The notes under the pieces were generated by a model. The model was not told the DNA's origin. It ran no database searches and saw only the letters and a list, made by a program, of their open reading frames with translations. A program made the position numbers and the translations under genes. A stretch of 24,573 bases of DNA, taken from NCBI GenBank assembly GCA_964439595.1, contig CAYTOK010000022.1:1-24573 (forward strand). The letters run 5' to 3'. Positions 23,804 through 24,573 of this stretch are shown here, in pieces; position 1 is the stretch's first letter, and every line of letters begins with the position of its first letter. This DNA comes from CAIJXB01 sp964439595 (GTDB lineage: Bacteria; Chlamydiota; Chlamydiia; Chlamydiales; Rhabdochlamydiaceae).

Positions 23804-24382
23804 TTACGACTCAATTCCTATATAGACATCCAAAACAATGTTTTGGTGATCCACTGCTCTTTCATCATAAATTTCAAAATCTGTCTTATAACAACGCTTT
23901 CCTCCAAGCTCTTTCGGAGACATGTCCCAAATTTCTTTCCAAGCATTTATAATTACATCTGGCATAGGAGCAGGACTCGTCGTAAATTTTGTATACTCTT
24001 GACTCGGAATCACTAGCTTTTGAAACCCTTCTGGCAAAGGATGGTCAAACGATGAAACTTCTTCCCCAACAAAATACGTATAATCTCCTGTATAATCGCT
24101 TTCATAATCCGTGTAAGCACAGAATGTTGTTCCAGGCTTTTTTCGATTTGGAATTTTTTCAAAAAGAGCTCCATGAAAATACTTTTGTATGCATGGAAAA
24201 ATCTTTCCCTTCATTTTATCCAGTTCTTGTTCATTATTTGTCCGTACACAAATACCCATTAGTTTAATTTCTGGCTTTGAAATCGACTCTTTTTGCATTT
24301 CTTGCTCCACTATTTTTTCCCCTCCTAGCAAACAACTACAGAGTAACTGTAATAATAAATAACCGATCCACCTTGATCTCAT
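23804..24382 (-). CDS. Exported GyrI-like / effector-binding domain protein
   Basis: A 192-residue protein. Residues 1-25 form a signal peptide (MRSRWIGYLLLQLLCSCLLGG); LCSC is close to a lipobox, so a lipoprotein is possible. The rest matches the GyrI-like/AraC effector-binding fold of the Cass2 type: YTGDYTYFVGEEVSSF, then PEGFQKLVIPSQEYTKF, PDVIINAWKEIWD, and TDFEIYDERAVD with the conserved Glu that binds cationic ligands in this fold. Such domains normally act in the cytosol as regulators or in drug binding, so export is unusual. ATG 24382 is chosen over GTG 24391 because GGAG is well spaced only for the ATG. It lies downstream of, and on the same strand as, the ACR3 gene, with a hairpin between them. 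Confidence 0.72.
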   Translation of the reverse strand: MRSRWIGYLLLQLLCSCLLGGEKIVEQEMQKESISKPEIKLMGICVRTNNEQELDKMKGKIFPCIQKYFHGALFEKIPNRKKPGTTFCAYTDYESDYTGDYTYFVGEEVSSFDHPLPEGFQKLVIPSQEYTKFTTSPAPMPDVIINAWKEIWDMSPKELGGKRCYKTDFEIYDERAVDHQNIVLDVYIGIES

Positions 24383-24400
24383 GAGATACACTCCATTTTA

Positions 24401-24427
24401 TTTTAGGCAATAAGCTCTTGCCTAAAA
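24401..24427 (-). terminator. Hairpin between ACR3 and the GyrI-like gene
   Basis: A perfect 10-bp stem (TTTTAGGCAA / TTGCCTAAAA) with a seven-base loop lies 28 bases after the ACR3 stop. T-tracts are short on both strands, so it may terminate transcription or act as an mRNA stability element. The GyrI-like gene's GGAG follows it by about ten bases. Confidence 0.6.
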
Positions 24428-24454
24428 GCCTTACTTTTCTTCCTATAACCCTCT

Positions 24455-24573
24455 CTATTTATTCCCAATTTTATAGATTTTTTTCTTAACCCAAAAAGAA
24501 ACCCGTACAAGACTTATTAAGACAGGTACTTCAACCAAAGGTCCAATGACCGCTGCAAAAGCTTGCCCTGAGT
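24455..24573 (-). CDS. acr3: ACR3-type arsenite exporter, C-terminal end (partial)
   Basis: The last 38 codons of a minus-strand gene that runs out of the window. It reads SGQAFAAVIGPLVEVPVLIS then LVRVSFWVKKK to a TAG stop. The GPLVEVPVLISLV stretch is the strongly conserved final membrane span of ACR3-family arsenite permeases (BART superfamily), which export As(III) after arsenate reduction. The rest of an ars cluster (arsR, arsC) would lie beyond position 24573 and is not visible. The call rests on one conserved segment but it is a distinctive one. Confidence 0.8.
   Translation of the reverse strand, partial: SGQAFAAVIGPLVEVPVLISLVRVSFWVKKKIYKIGNK

Noticed and set aside
23602..23952. Plus-strand open frame across the terminator and the end of the GyrI-like gene
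   Set aside because: It begins within an intrinsic terminator hairpin and lies opposite a gene with clear family motifs.

Overview
The window looks like a piece of an AT-rich chromosome from an environmental member of the Chlamydiales (Rhabdochlamydia- or Simkania-like). The evidence is the gene set: the Chlamydia/Verrucomicrobia-type small basic protein beside ybeY, a CorC/HlyC protein and a DUF3604 protein; ruvB overlapping a SpoIID-domain gene and divergent from dcd; and a short FtsL/DivIC-like gene followed by two tandem CNNM/CBS genes and a PP2C phosphatase. From memory these runs resemble the CT421-CT425, CT039-CT041 and CT255-CT259 neighbourhoods of Chlamydia trachomatis. No database search was possible, so the genus is inferred.

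Layout. 1-2870 is accessory: a broken IS200/IS605-type tnpB with its right-end hairpin, a Bcr/CflA-type drug exporter, and a decayed IS5-like transposase remnant. 2891-8690 holds a MarC-family membrane protein on + and then a long minus-strand block: a membrane-anchored protein with kinase-like motifs, a DUF3604 protein, a CorC/HlyC-type CBS protein, ybeY and two small basic proteins. 9011-11391 holds a divergent pair: a protein ending in a J-domain and an outer-membrane beta-barrel. 11398-13756 (minus) holds the SRP RNA, a SpoIID-type peptidoglycan lyase and ruvB. 13861-17482 (plus) holds dcd, an FtsL/DivIC-like protein and two CNNM/CBS proteins. A PP2C phosphatase with a long unexplained N-terminal region lies on minus. 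19001-21554 (plus) holds a DUF378 protein with a cysteine-rich tail, a DNA photolyase and an overlapping YfcH-type epimerase. The remainder holds small and lineage-specific genes: a coiled-coil protein, a very acidic exported micro-protein, a Yip1-like membrane protein, an exported FPG-motif protein and an exported GyrI-like effector-binding domain. The window ends in the last 38 codons of an ACR3-type arsenite exporter.

How the genes work together. The housekeeping genes cover DNA repair and recombination (ruvB, phrB), nucleotide supply (dcd), ribosome and rRNA maturation (ybeY), protein targeting (SRP RNA) and division or envelope remodelling (SpoIID, FtsL-like). Between them sit genes plausibly tied to host or environment: the J-domain protein, the kinase-like protein, the long PP2C, the beta-barrel, the drug exporter and the arsenite exporter. 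I saw no CRISPR array, tRNA, prophage or defence island. The most interesting leads are the C-terminal J-domain protein, the cryptic kinase-like protein, the exported GyrI-like domain next to ACR3, the Cys-tailed DUF378 protein, and ybeY, whose start codon abuts the U-tract of an intrinsic terminator.
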